NCBI GenBank assembly: GCA_035771175.1
Contig: CM069590.1
Span: 53,034,024-53,098,023 of the forward strand
Reading direction: 5' to 3'
From: Paratinospora sagittata
Lineage: Eukaryota > Streptophyta > Magnoliopsida > Ranunculales > Menispermaceae
Length of the DNA: 64,000 nucleotides
A program made the translations under genes and the position numbers. Shown here one piece after another: positions 35,882-48,931 of this stretch. Below the pieces are notes generated by a model. The model was not told the DNA's origin and did not search any database. It saw only the letters and a program-made list of their open reading frames with translations. Position 1 is the first letter of the stretch, and every line of letters begins with the position of its first letter.

Positions 35882-35939
35882 TGTTGTAATGAGAGTGGGT
35901 GCCAATTAATGTTGACTATGGTTGAAGGTAGGAAAAAGC

Positions 35940-36600
35940 AAAAATCTTTAAGGATTTCCACTGAAAGGGATCTTTCAATTAATGTTCTTTCCGCCAACTT
36001 GATCAATTTTTTTTCCTCCATTAACACCCATCCAATAGCAGCTCTCATGGAATGATAACACCAAGCTGCATCTGCAAAAATCTTCCACCCATTCGAAATA
36101 ATGAAACTGCTTTGGTTTTCTGCTCCTGTTTGAGAAAAAGAAGACAACTGAGGACAGCTATTCATATATTCATTGAAATGATTCAAAGTCAGCTGGATTG
36201 TAAGATTTGGGCAGGGAGGATCACCCTTGAAGAGTCTTCTATTCCTTGTCTTCCAGAGATGCCATAATCACCCAGGCCAATTTTATACATGCATCCTAAT
36301 CTGCATAAAGGGATTTCCACACAAACTCCCAAAAATCTAGGAAAGAGTTGGCTAGAATTTTCTTTAAATCTAAATTTAGAGGGAATGCATGTGCAAACCT
36401 GCATTTAGCAAAGAGATGGACAGAATCCTCTTGATGCTCATTACATAAATGACATGATAAATCAGTGCATATTCCTCTTTTGTAGAGCTGCACCTTAAAT
36501 GGGAGGTAATTATTATAGCATCTCCACATAAATATTTTCAATTTCTCAAGAACTTTTAATTTCCATAAATGCTTCCAAGCACCATAATATAAGGATACAC
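35940..36600 (-). mobile_element. LINE fragment: zf-RVT and RNase H-like remnants
   Basis: Minus-strand translation near 36541-36290 reads KIFMWRCYNNYLPFKVQLYK...CHLCNEHQEDSVHLFAKC, the zf-RVT pattern. Further on (about 36090-35950) NGWKIFADAAW...AAIGWVLM resembles an RNase H domain start. Stops and frame breaks separate the two. The left edge is where homology with intron 3 of locus 4 ends. Confidence 0.65.
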
Positions 36601-38480
36601 TTTAATTGTTGAAATTCCAAAGTTATCATTTTTGGCAATGTTAAAAGCAAAAGGAAAAACAAAATTTTAAAGGAAGACATTATTATTCATATATAGGCTT
36701 TACCGTGGAATGTGCCCAGGTATTTATATTATATATAGTATAGACATATGTATATGTATATCATGTAAATGGATGAAAATAGAATAATAAAGTTAAATTA
36801 GTTAATCAAGCCGAAAATTAAAACACCTACTATTATTAATCAATAAAACACAAATGCATAAAATAATTAAAAGATAGAATAATAAAGTTAATGAGGCCGA
36901 CAATTACTGTTAAAAGGAGAGTTAGTTCCTTCCTGTCTTTTAAAGAAACAATATGAATGATTTTGACACGCATGCATAAATGTTCATTATGAGGGTTGCT
37001 TCTGTTACCTTTCTTCTTCTTATAATATACACAGTAGCCGATCCCTACTGGAGGGAGGGGGGCGGATGACCGTCCCTTCAAATATTTTAAAAAAATATTT
37101 TATAATTATGTTATGTTATAAAAATAAAAATAAAAATAAATAAATTATTATTATTCACCTTTTTAAGAAATAAACATATATAATGAGTTATAAAGTGTTC
37201 ATCTTAACGAATCACAGAAATGATCAAAACTTGTATTTATATGTTTTTGATATATTTTGATGTAAACATTCGACTTAAATGTCCAATAATAGTTGTTAGG
37301 TTGAAATTTGAGTTTTGACAATTATTCTAAGTAAATTTCCTTAGGAGGAGGTGTTTATGTAATAGTTAGGTAGGTTTTGCTATCATTGCAGTCCCTTGAA
37401 TTCTTGTGGAGTAGTTGGACCATCTACCAGTTGTACCGCGCATAATCTTGAGTTGTTGGACCATCATTTTGCACAGCGGCCGACGGGACAGCACAACCTC
37501 TTTCACACTTGAATATATATTATTTTCAACGATACGTAACTAACTCTTAATTTGCCAAATAAAACTTAGATAAAAAATGTAAATGCTTTATATAATGATG
37601 ATTAAACGTATAGACATAAATAATATATATATATCTTTTTTAATAGCTACTAAACGACATGGTTTTACTTACGAAAATTAAAGTCGCTACTAAAGGTATC
37701 GTGACCAAAAGTTTTTTTCTTATAATGGCTTGTATTTTTAAAATAAGTTTTTTCACTGACTTTTGATGACAAGATAAGATACGTTTACTAATTACTCATT
37801 TTTTATTTAACCGACATATATTTGTAGCCCTAGTCTCCCACATCGCATGATTAACGTTAGATCAACTATCGTCAATACTTCGAAGAAGAGGACCTCGATG
37901 AACCATCCGTGATCATGAGCAAATTCGTGTGCTCTACCTTAATATATGTATGTCTCAGTCAAACCATCAACTCTGATATTATTTGTTGGACATATTTGGA
38001 TCTCAACTAGTATTGATATTATTTTTATCTTAACCACTTTTAGGCCTGAATGTGAGATTTTACTTTTAAAACCTTGGTACTAATGAAAGTGATATCTTTA
38101 ACTTATATTTTACATAATAAACTTCTTCATATTTAATATAAGACTATTATTTCGATTCATATGTAAGTAACATATAAGTCTCATTTGTAAATTTTTCTAC
38201 TAATAACTTTTGGTTTAAGAACAACTAATTTAAAAAACTGATATAAGTCCAACACCTCTTCGATTTTACTTATATTATTGGGCAAAGATTAAATTTACAA
38301 TAAAATAAGTTATTTTTATTTTTGAGCCTTAACGCTTAAGGTACATTGAGGACCTCGTGGTTGTGTAATTTACAATAAAATAAGTTTACTAATTATTAGT
38401 TGTGAGATAAGTTCAACATGTGATCTAACTTCTCTCAATATTGATATTGATTGTATTTTTTGGCCCTGCTCGGAGTGCAA
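36601..38480. other. Intergenic, decayed
   Basis: About 36896-36945 matches the 3' flank of locus 2 (33545-33590), probably the old 3' end of locus 3 after loss of exons 4-5. The rest is AT-rich with no gene recognised. Confidence 0.5.
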
Positions 38481-38699
38481 AGAAAGCCATATTACAGTAA
38501 ATGATTTCAGCAAATATAATTTTTAGGCATTTGACACGTGTGTGTTTGCGTTTCAAATGCGATTTTTAATTGATTTTGTGAAGCTCCCTCCTCTTTATTT
38601 TTGCGTTAGTCGATTACATTTGAAAAAAATTATTTCAACTAGAAATGCAGACGCATTCACAAACATCGCTCGGCGCCTTTTTATCTTGACAAAGTTTGT

Positions 38700-39112
38700 A
38701 ATGCAAAAAATGGGTATACAACTCTTTTTTTTTTTTACCGCTGAATTGGTGGCTATCAAGGCTGGTCTAGAATTTTCAGTGGAATCAAGGTCCCCAATTG
38801 ACATTATTGAAAGTGATTCACCTGGTGTAATTAATACAATTAACCGATGCTCCTCGTCCATATCGAAAGAGGGAGAAATTGTTGTAGACTGTAGATATTT
38901 ATGTAGTTTATTTCTTAATGTCGTTCTAAATTTTTCCCACGAGCTAGGAATTATACGGCTCGCCGCATCAGCAAAATGAGTTTTGTTCAATTTGTTTCCA
39001 AGTTTGTCTAGAAGAAACTACACCTTGTATTAATGACATTGTAATTGAGGATGCACGTTCTCTCTTTAATTTTTTGGAATGAAATGGGCTGACTTTCAAA
39101 AAAAAAAAAAAA
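38700..39112 (+). mobile_element. 5'-truncated LINE end: RNase H-like domain and poly(A)
   Basis: Plus-strand translation about 38745-38979 reads AELVAIKAGLEFSVES, IIESDSPGVINTINR and EGEIVVDCRYL, the carboxy half of a plant RVT_3-type RNase H domain. A short 3' untranslated stretch follows, ending in a run of A at about 39099-39112. The 5' part is missing. Confidence 0.7.
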
Positions 39113-39738
39113 CTAAAACTTTTTTTCGGGAATTGGTTTATACAACTTACTTTTAGTAGCGAAGTATTATAAATAACATACACTACTACTTGATAAAGTA
39201 TCTGAAAGCATATTTATTTGTAATAAAAAAAAAACTTACTATAGTTTTAAGAAGTGAAATATAGATACTTTCTGCTAGAAATGTTTAACTGTATAAGTTA
39301 AAATATCAGAAATGTGGATATTAATTTATTTCAAATACTTTAAAAAATCGCAACCAAAGTAAAAAAAAAATAATAAAAATTAAATTTTTAATATGCAATT
39401 GGTTGTGCCAAAACGGAACTTAACCAACTTTCCTTTAATAAAAACTCAAAAAAAAAAAAATTGAATAATGTTCAATCAAATTTCTCTTTCAAATATTTCA
39501 AAAAAAAAAATCTCTTTCAAAAAAAAAAGAAAAATTAATTTCTTCCTTTTAAAATTTCTAATTTTGAAACAGTGTTCCAACAAATACTGTTATTCTTAGA
39601 ACAGAGACAAATACATGAACTATATGACATTTCGGCCACATACATTTAAGAAGTTGTTGCAATATAAAATAGTAAATCGCACAATCTGAAGGTGCCACAT
39701 GGCACGGGCTTATTCGTAAATTCAATCCCTAATATATC

Positions 39739-39744
39739 TATAAA
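39739..39744 (+). promoter_or_regulatory. TATA box of PCBER locus 4
   Basis: TATAAA about 100 bp upstream of the ATG, in a promoter block (about 39659-39775) shared almost base for base with pseudogene locus 3 (about 33691-33815). Confidence 0.55.
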
Positions 39745-39840
39745 TGTCATTTCGCGATTAACCAGAAACTACACCACCGACTGTGTATCTCGTCGGAAAA
39801 GCTGAATATATCTCCCGTTGAGCGCCGGAAAATCACAGAA

Positions 39841-42800
39841 ATGGCGGAGAAGAGTAAGATTCTGATCATCGGAGGGACAGGATACATCGGAAAGTTCATC
39901 GTGGAAGCGAGTGCGAAAGCTGGACATCCGACCTTCGCTTTGGTGAGAGAAAGCACGGTTTCTGATCCGGTGAAGGGGAAAGTCGTAGAGAGCTTCAAGA
40001 ATTCCGGTGTTACCTTGATCCAAGTAATTAAATTAAACCTCCTTGATTTCCAGATTTATCTCTCGATCGAAACGCTTACGTATGGTTTCTGATGAGGAGT
40101 ACTTTATTTGATTATTTTTTGGATGATGAATGTTTTTGGCTTTCTTTGCAGGGAGATCTGTACGATCACGAGAGCTTGGTGAAGGCGATTAAACAGGTCG
40201 ATGTGGTGATCTCGACGGTCGGATCGTTACAGTTGGCAGATCAGGTCAAGATCATTGCCGCCATTAAAGAAGCTGGAAATGTCAAGGTAAAGTTTCAGCA
40301 ACAAGAAGATTAATTAATAGTTTATTGACACGTTAATGATAAAAAATATATTGTAGTTTTAATAATTTTTTATTAAATGTTTAAAATTATACATATTAAA
40401 TATCAATAACCCTTTTTTACTTTGGAATCTTGCCCACAATTAACTTTAAAATATGACAAGTTGCTAATTTAAAATTTTATGTGTTCTTAATTTTATTTTT
40501 TGTCATGAAATGTTGTTAGTCTTTATTCTTTAAAAAAATTTAAAAATTATTTAAGGTATCTAGGGGTCTACTAGAGTATCCAAGTAGCTTCTTCAATTTT
40601 GTTCAAAAAGCCTCAAACTATGCTATGCACTTATTAGATGTAAGGTTTTACTTATAAAGAAATTAATATTATTGAGGTGATGCTAACTTATATTCTAATG
40701 AGAAATGTTTTTATGACTCAAAAACTTATATTCAAAATTATACTTATAGTGTACGGTGAGTGGTAGATTTTTTTTTTTCTTTTCTTTCTCGTGATGTAGT
40801 GATGTAATGTATTGTAACATCAACTTTAATATAGATTTGAATACAATCTTGAATCATTTTAGTAGTACTTTTCTATTCTAATATGATAAATTTGCTTATA
40901 CCGATATAGGGCTGTTATTTTGGTTCATTGATGTTGAACAGTTAGTTTCCTACCAAAAATTGCATTGATTATGGGGTTGGCTTTTACTAACTTCTTATTC
41001 TAATAATAAAAGGAAAAAAGCTGATTGCCAAAACCTGAACCATTAGTTCTTTCTTTTTCAAAATATTCTCGTATGATCTATGTGCACGTGTCCTGTTTCG
41101 ATCGATTCAAATCCAGACGCATTAGTTTCATTTATGATTGTTTCTTCTCAAAGCTACATCAATTGGCCCCATTGGATTTAATATTTCTGTTCGATGGCTT
41201 CTTCTTATTGATCTATTTGACTGGCTTTTTATAGGTGCGAAGGAAAGCCAATAAATAAAAATAAAAGGCCATTCTAAGCGTTGGATTTTATCGAATCAAT
41301 TGTCAATATATGATATAATACAATCCAAATGTAATGGGGTGTTGCATTTTTCAATGCAGTATACCAGTACAATCCATTTAACATTATTACTATGTTTTTG
41401 TGACAGCACCTTGTGTTGTTACGTTGGATCTCCTTGAATAACACAATTGGTTCAAAGTGAAGGAACTCAGTGCATCCAAGGCTCCTGAAAAAAAAAAAAA
41501 AAAACCTATGTTAGATAAATATTTTCCTGATTTTACGACTTACTTTTTAAAACTTCACTGTTTCTTCAATCACTTTTCTCATTTCTTAGTGTCAAGTCTT
41601 GGTAGGGACTTGGACTAAATTAGATAATATAAAGAAGAAGAAAAAAAAGGGAGTGAATCCAACTTAATTTCAGAAATAAGGGTAGTAGCAGTAAATGATA
41701 GTGTAAGAGAATAAATAGTTTACATAGTTTGACAATATATTGTTACCAATAAATATTATTAACAAGAAGCAAATCTAATGGAATTTAGATAGATATTATT
41801 AACAAGAAGAAAATCTAATGGCATTTAGAAACTTCTAGTTAACTAGTTTCAATTCTTGTGTAAGAGGTACTAGCTAGCATAATTATTTTGGAATAAAATA
41901 GTATTGTGGAGAAAATAATTATAACTATTGCATGAGCTTAATTTGTACACAAATATTTCCTCAAGTAGTGTTATACTAAAGGTTGTAGCATATATAACTA
42001 GAAATATCACTTTCAATACATCATTAGATGACTTCGAATTATGTGTAGGTGCATGATTTTACACATTCTAATTGCATGCATTTTCCTATTGTTAATATGG
42101 AATTGTATAGTATAATGTTTTTAATAATACATTTTGCTAATTATTTTTTGTTTATAATTTTTGGAATTAAATAGTAACCTATTTTGGGAACAATGTTGTG
42201 CTGATTAAATGCCTCTTAAAATTCTCAGAGATTCTTTCCTTCCGAGTTTGGAAACGATGTTGATCGTTCTCGTGCAGTTGAACCTGCCAAATCTGTATTT
42301 GCAATCAAGGCTCAGATCCGTCGGGCTATTGAGGCTGAAGGGATCCCTTACACCTATGTCTCCTCTAACTTCTTTGCTGCCTATTTCTTGCCCACGCTGG
42401 CACAGCCTGGAGCCACAGCTCCTCCGAGAGACAAGATCGTCATCTTAGGGGATGGAAATGCCAAGGGTAAGCTTTTATTATATATCCTTTTCTTCATTAA
42501 CCAATTATTGAAATTATAGAGAGAAAATCTTACAAATTAATTTACTTGTTTTGAGAGCAGGAGCCAATTAAGGTTGACTATGATTGAAGATAGGAAAATG
42601 CCAAAATGACACTTATGGTTGATATTGATAGAAACATTTTCAGTGATGCACCATTGAATTATCTTGAATCATGTATCAATACATGATTTGAGACAATCCA
42701 ATTATGTATTGATGTCGTTTGATATGAATATCAATGCAACACTTTAAGATATTGTACCGTAATGCTTAAGCTTTTGGCTTGGTAAAAGATCTTTAACTCT

Positions 42801-43501
42801 GTTCTTATTCAACATTTTAAGGGGCTGGCGTTATTGTCATTTCGGATGTTCCCTAATGTGATGAACTGATTTAAACATCAAAAGGAATAGGATGAAGGAT
42901 AAAATTGCAGATTTTACCCAACAGAGCACTGCCTAGCTGCTAATTTTTACTGTTTGTTTTTCTAGCTGTTTTTAACAAGGAGGACGACATTGGCACCTAC
43001 ACCATCAAAGCTGTGGATGATCCTAAAACCTTGAATAAGATCCTTTACATCAAACCCCCCAACAATGTTTACTCTTTCAACAATTTAGTAACGCTGTGGG
43101 AGAAGAAGATTGGCAAAACAGTTGAAAGGATCTACGTCCCAGAAGAGCAAGTTCTGAAAAACATCCAAGGTCAGAATAACAACCAAGTCAATTTTAATTT
43201 TATTCTTAGATTTCTTCGAGTTTCATGCACATAAGCGGATAAAAATAGTCATTCGTTTCGTATCTAATTAAATGCTTGAACCCAAGATGGCCTAGTTTTT
43301 CCTGAATCTTATGTTTTATGCTTCTTGTTTGCAGAGGCCACTATACCAGTGAACATCATTCTATCAATTTCTCACTGTGTTTTTGTGAAGGGAGACCAGA
43401 CATACTTTGAGATTGAGCCTTCCTTTGGAGTTGAAGCATCTGAGCTTTATCCAGATGTGAAATACACCACTGTGGACGAATATCTGGATCAGTTTGTCTG
43501 A
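39841..43501 (+). CDS. PCBER: Phenylcoumaran benzylic ether reductase-like, locus 4; 5 exons
   Basis: Exons are 39841-40023, 40152-40286, 42229-42466, 42966-43169 and 43335-43501 (927 nt, 308 residues, the standard PCBER length). It is the best conserved family member here. The NADPH loop is GGTGYIG, the catalytic Lys about 133 (FAIKAQIRR), FFPSEFGNDVDRSRAVEPAK is present, and the pocket segment IPYTYVSSNFFAAYFLPTL is typical. It ends ELYPDVKYTTVDEYLDQFV. The expected role is NADPH-dependent reduction of phenylcoumaran neolignans in the cytosol. Intron 2 is 1942 bp. The next upstream locus is a decayed sister copy sharing its promoter, and loci 5 and 6 are close paralogues downstream on the same strand. 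Confidence 0.94.
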
Positions 43502-46030
43502 ATTATGGAGATGCATCTTTAGAGATCAGCAGAGTACTTGGTGACTTGATCCAGTTGCACTTGCCTGATATATATATATGTAATTAGTTATCTTTGGTCT
43601 TTCCTCTTGTTGTTCTTAAGTTCGTTTCGATTGTGTTGTCTCAATCACCAATACCTCGATCCTAGTGGTACGCAAAATTGCACAATAGTATGGGTGAGGA
43701 TTGCATGAATTCCCTTTCTATGCCAATAAAGATTTGGTGCTTATTATTTGGATGTCATCATTGTTAGAATCCATTGAACTCAATAAGTGACGTGTAGTTC
43801 CATCAACTCAAGCCTCTTATAAACGAACACTCTGATATCATAGTAAAAATTACTGAACCCAAAACTATGACTAATTAATATGTGGAGGCACAACAATATT
43901 TGTATCTCAAGCTTCTATTAGAAATCTTTTAATTGTCCCTGGTTAACTGAAGTTGTACAAGAATTGCCTTGAATTGCTTGGGAACTTTTGGAAATGTGTG
44001 TTGGATATGAAGGATCTAATTGACGGTTTGATATGCATTGTTGGATTTTTATCTGATAGTTATAATTTTTGGATTGAGTAGTTTTTAACACCAATCATCC
44101 GAATATAAGAAGTAATGTCTCCCACAATTACACTGGTACTAAAAAATAGTTAGGGCCACTAACAAATGTATGCACAAAAAAAATGAACCCAATTTTGACA
44201 TCAAAGTATACTCAAAATAAAGGATAATTCATTAAGCTCGGAATAATACTTTAGGAATACACTTTCAGCACTCACAATGGGCATAGTTGAAAGTGAAAAT
44301 TAGGCCTACGGGCTTTCCCGCACTATGATCTTTTTATCATGACACACATCAGGTACCATCGAGTTAACATATATGTTTGCTTCATATACATTGTTGACCA
44401 TTTTTAAGCTATGATTTTTGGTCCACTGATTTCAAATATTGCATCTAATCTATGTGTCATCCCACATAAGAGCGAAAATATTTAAAGTTTATGTTGGGTA
44501 TACATAATTAGGCTTCTTTTTATGGACTATAATTTTTAAGTGAAATGATTTCTTATAACTTTTGCATATTACATTTGGTAACATGCCCCAAGGCCTAGCT
44601 GTTATCACATGGTCATTGTAATTTCCTCACGTTCTTTTTTTCCTGGTATTTAAAAACGAGCTAATGACAAGACATGAAGAGATGATCAAAACGTACATTA
44701 TTTAAGTTTTCTTCAAGATAAGTTTTATTGTGTAGGACAAAATCTTCATGAATTAGATTGGAAGGTGGGGGTCGACACAATCCATTAAAAAAAGCCTCAC
44801 AATTTAAACATTCTCAGCAAATTAAATAATGGAGAAATATGGATTGGATATCCGTGTTGACAATCACTACATTAAATTGAAATTAATGGTGGGAGTTTAA
44901 CGCCACGCCCTCATCATTCATTAATAACAGTTCTCACACATGTGATTCGCGCTATTTATAAATATTAACCTTCATTATCATTAATGTCGACAAGTTTTAC
45001 ATTATTTAAAAAACAATATAAAAATGAAAACACATATATCTTTGAAAATTTGAAATATTAACATTATTTAATTTCTTTTTTGGTAACCTGGCCTACCCGG
45101 AAACATTTCAAAAGTAAAGATAAGCATACTTAAATATTGGTAATCGATTTATTTGCTACATATTATCTATAAATAAAAATATATCATATGTATAATGTTA
45201 ATATCATCGATATAATGTATGATGATACAAAATCTACATCTATTTGTAATTGAAGACAATCTAGTCTAGATATAATCTTTGCGCATTGGAGAAATCGTTT
45301 TCATCTATAAAACAATTAATTAATTATTGTTGTCTATAAACACTTCACCATTATCGTCTATAAAAAATGTAATCCTGTCTATATTTAACAACTTGCGATC
45401 ATAAATGATGACGAATCATCTCTATATATACCCTACCATATCTATATATTATCGCTTACCATAATATATAATGAGATATTACATTAACATAATTTTTTAT
45501 TTTTATTTTTTTTGGGTTTCACCACTAAGCAACACCGGTCATGTGTTCAATCGCCTCCACCTAGATTCGACTTAAATTGAACTATAAAGAAAAATATTAA
45601 AAAATATTTTTACGATCAAAAATATTATATTCAAAATCATATCTATGTTAATGTAGTTTATAGTAGAGCGGTGAGTGTTTTTTTTTTTTTTTTCTCTCAC
45701 AAGACGGTGATATGATATATATATTGTCACATGTATATTTTTTAGCGTGTATTTTGAGCTGTTTTAGCACTTCTCTTACATATATTATTATCTGCATATG
45801 AATTAAAATGTGATACTATAGGTTGCTATCTATAGATATACCTATTTCTTGAAGGTAAATAATGCCAATTTGTTAAATTCACCCACGTTGTAATTTATTT
45901 GTTTTTTTAAAAAAGAAAAATTATTTCCTCTATAAATCATCTCGGCACCTCTACTCACAGACCACCCTCGTTCTCCACATTCTCATCAAATTCTTCAAGC
46001 TTAGTTGCAGTAGAAAATTATCTTGGGAAA
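43502..46030. other. Intergenic, loci 4-5
   Basis: AT-rich with no recognisable gene. TATAAATC at 45931-45938 lies about 100 bp before the start of locus 5, matching the spacing at locus 4. No transposon domain seen. Confidence 0.55.
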
Positions 46031-46491
46031 ATGGCAGAGAAGAGTAAGATTTTGGTAATAGGAGGGAGTGGGTACATTGGGAAATTTATCGTTGAAGCCA
46101 GCGCCAAATTGGGCCATCCGACTTTCGCTTTGGTGAGAAAAAACACAGTTAATCTAGAGAAGAAGAAACTAATTGAACGCTTCAAAAACGCTGGTGTTAC
46201 CTTGCTCTTCGTAAGTATATAATCAACACTTAAATGAACTCTGTTTATAAGGTTTTGTAATTAAGAATCTGTTGACGATATATGGATAGTACCACATGTT
46301 TAATTAATTAATTAATTTGCAGGGAGATCTCAGTGATCATGAGAATTTGGTGAGGGCGATTAAGCAAGTCGACGTAGTGATCTCTACAGTTGGGCCGGAA
46401 TCGTTAAGAGATCAGGTTAAAATTATTGCTGCTATAAAAGAAGCTGGAAATGTTAAGGTAATTTTAACATGAAAAATGATATCGAGATTGA

Positions 46492-47737
46492 AGGGCGTAG
46501 CTGTTAAGGGGCTATCCCGGGCTAGAGCCCAGGCAAAGATTTTGCAAAAAAAAATTATAATACCGTTAGTGTTTTTTAATTTTTTTCTTAATACCCTTAA
46601 TTCCTAATTTTCCCGCCGCCCAAGTCGTCTAACATCTCCAAATCGCCAAAGTCGCACAACACCCAAATCGCCACGCCAAATTGCCCTAATCGCACCTCCT
46701 GCAACTCTTCTTCTTCTTCCTCAAACCCCTCAAATCTATTGCCTGCAACTCTTCTTCTTCTTCTTCAAACCCCCAAATCCAAACAACTGCAAGCCTACAA
46801 CTCTTCTTCTTCTAATCTTCTTTTTCTTCAAACCCCTCAAAATCTAAACGGCTGCAACTCTTTTTCTTCTTCTTCTTCTTCAAACCCCCCAAAAGCCAAA
46901 ATCCATCGGTTGCAACTCTTTTTCTTCTTCTTCTTCAAACCCCCCAAAAGCCAAAAACCATCGGTTGCAACTCTTTTTCTTCTTCTTCTTCTTCTTCAAA
47001 CCCCCAAAATCCAACGGCGATTTTATTTTTTTAATTTGTTATTTTGCTAATATCTTCTAAGTTCTAGTTTTCTAGTTTGGATGAAATTTATGTATACAGG
47101 TTTTTTTTTTTTTGGTGCATCGTATACTAGACTTGTGAGTAATGCAATTCGGGTGCAATTTTATTGATATTTTTTAATGTATATTGCTGGTTCGGCTTAT
47201 TTATATATGAAATATATATTATGTTTCAACTGAAAAAAATAAAATAAAAATTCTTAGTTCTTGTAATTTTCTTTGTTTTTTGTTTTTATTTTTTTTTTCT
47301 TTGTTGCAATCTTATAGATTGTAAGTGAATCATGAAGATTAAATATTAGTTCAACTTTAATTCTTCATTTTTATTGCCTTTTTTAAAATGACTGAAAGTT
47401 ATATATTATTTATCTAATTTGTTGTAATTTTTTTATATGTTAATAATTTTTTTAATTTTTTAATTTTTTAATTTAATTGTTAAATTATTTTTTTAAATGT
47501 AAATAATTATTTTGTTGTGAGATTATTTTTATTATAATTTTTTTTAATGCTTAGTTGATTTTTTTTTGTCAAGAATGTTTATTGCATTAAACAGTAGATA
47601 TTAAAATTTTTTTATTATAAACAAATAATTTTTTAAATATCTAATAAAAATTAAATTAATAATTTTTTCTCGTATCATCGAGGTTTGTCTTAAAAGAAAT
47701 TTAGTCCACTTAAGAAAAAAATATTGACTACATCCCT
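46492..47737. mobile_element. Putative non-autonomous TIR element in intron 2 of locus 5
   Basis: The left end AGGGCGTAGCTGTT resembles the reverse complement of the right end (AGGGATGTAGTCAA). The left subterminal region has CCCGGGCTAGAGCCC palindromes, as in many degraded plant hAT-like ends. The interior is non-coding and includes a minisatellite. Flanking duplication not identified. Confidence 0.35.
46699..47018. repeat. CTT-rich minisatellite, about six units of 45-65 bp
   Basis: Units start TGCAACTCTT at about 46700, 46745, 46788, 46853, 46910 and 46965. Each has a (TTC)n run, then CAAACCCCC and an AAAATCCA segment. Unit length varies mainly through the TTC run. Confidence 0.85.
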
Positions 47738-48931
47738 AAAAAATTTTTGCAAAAAATTTTTGCATTGTTTGCTACAAATTTTATGTATCAAAGTTCTTAA
47801 AAAATATATTATATTAAAATATTAATGTCAAAATATGATGTGACAATAATTTGTAAGAATTGATCCCTTAATTTCAAATCCTTTACTATTGTTTTTTTTT
47901 TTTTTTTTCATCTTTATATTTGGGCTCGTGATTTTTGAGAATTCTCACTAATCACTACGGAACACTTGAAATTTGTAGAGATTCCTGCCATCAGAGTTCG
48001 GGAACGATGTGGACCGTACACGTACTGTTGATCCAGCCAAAACTGTGTTTGGAATTAAGGCTCAGATACGTCGAAGTATTGAAGAAAAGGGATTCCTTAC
48101 ACCTATGTCTGCAACAACTTCTTCTCTGGCTATTTTCTGCCTTCCCTGGTACAGTGTGAAGCCACTGAGCCTCCTAGAGATAGAGTTGTCATCTTAGGCG
48201 ATGGAAATCCTAAGGGTAACCTTTTATCCTCTTTTTATATCTATATATAAAAATATTAAAATTGTCATATTTTTCAAATATAATTATATTTGATTTTTTT
48301 TTCTTTAATCAGCGGTTTTTAACAAGGAAGAAGACATAGCCACTTACGTGATAAAAGCAGTGGATGATCCAAGAACCTTGAATAAGAACCTTTACATCAA
48401 ACCCCCCAACAATGTTTACTCTTTCAACGACTTAGTGTCCCTGTGGGAGAAGAAGATTGACAAGACCCTTGAAAGGATTTATATCTCGGAGGAGCAAGTT
48501 CTGAAAAACATAGAAGGTGATGAGAAATATAGCTAGAAAGCTTGATTTTATTTTATAATATTTTCTTCAACATTTTAATTTCATTGAATTAATTGAGTGG
48601 GCTGGGTACAAAATACATGGTAAGTTCGTTAATATCATGCTACTTTATGGAACTAATTCGGACTTGTTGTGTTTATCATTACAAATATACTTAACACAGG
48701 TGAATTAATCTAATATTACATTTAATTGATGATAGTTGATTTTTGTTTGTTGTTGCTGGTATAGTTGGATCAAAGGCAGAGAAGAAATTTTACTCAATAG
48801 GGCACTCAATTTTTGTAAAGGGTGACCAGACATACTTTCAGATAGAGCCCACATTCGGAGTGGAAGCATCTGAGCTTTATCCTGAAGTGAAATATGTCAC
48901 CGTGGATGAATTTCTGGATCAGTTTGTCTGA

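Larger units (their letters stand above)
46031..48931 (+). pseudogene. PCBER-like gene with a 1-nt deletion, locus 5
   Basis: Exons by homology are 46031-46210, 46323-46457, 47979-48215, 48313-48516 and 48765-48931. Four exons have exactly the family lengths; exon 3 is 237 nt where intact copies have 238. The missing base lies within GAAGAAAAGGGATT (48081-48094), where paralogues encode the IEAEG motif, so the frame shifts just before the substrate-pocket segment. Everything else looks sound: GGSGYIG loop, catalytic Lys (FGIKAQIRR), correct splice sites and a normal C-terminus LDQFV. It is either a very young pseudogene or an assembly/homopolymer error. Intron 2 carries a putative inverted-repeat transposon with a minisatellite. 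Confidence 0.85.

Noticed and set aside
38595..38990. 131-codon minus-strand frame
   Set aside because: It is antisense to the RNase H-like LINE remnant, whose plus-strand reading has family motifs.
46739..47050. 103-codon open frame on the plus strand
   Set aside because: It is the translation of the CTT-rich minisatellite; repeats of Ser/Phe and Pro runs follow the DNA repeat.
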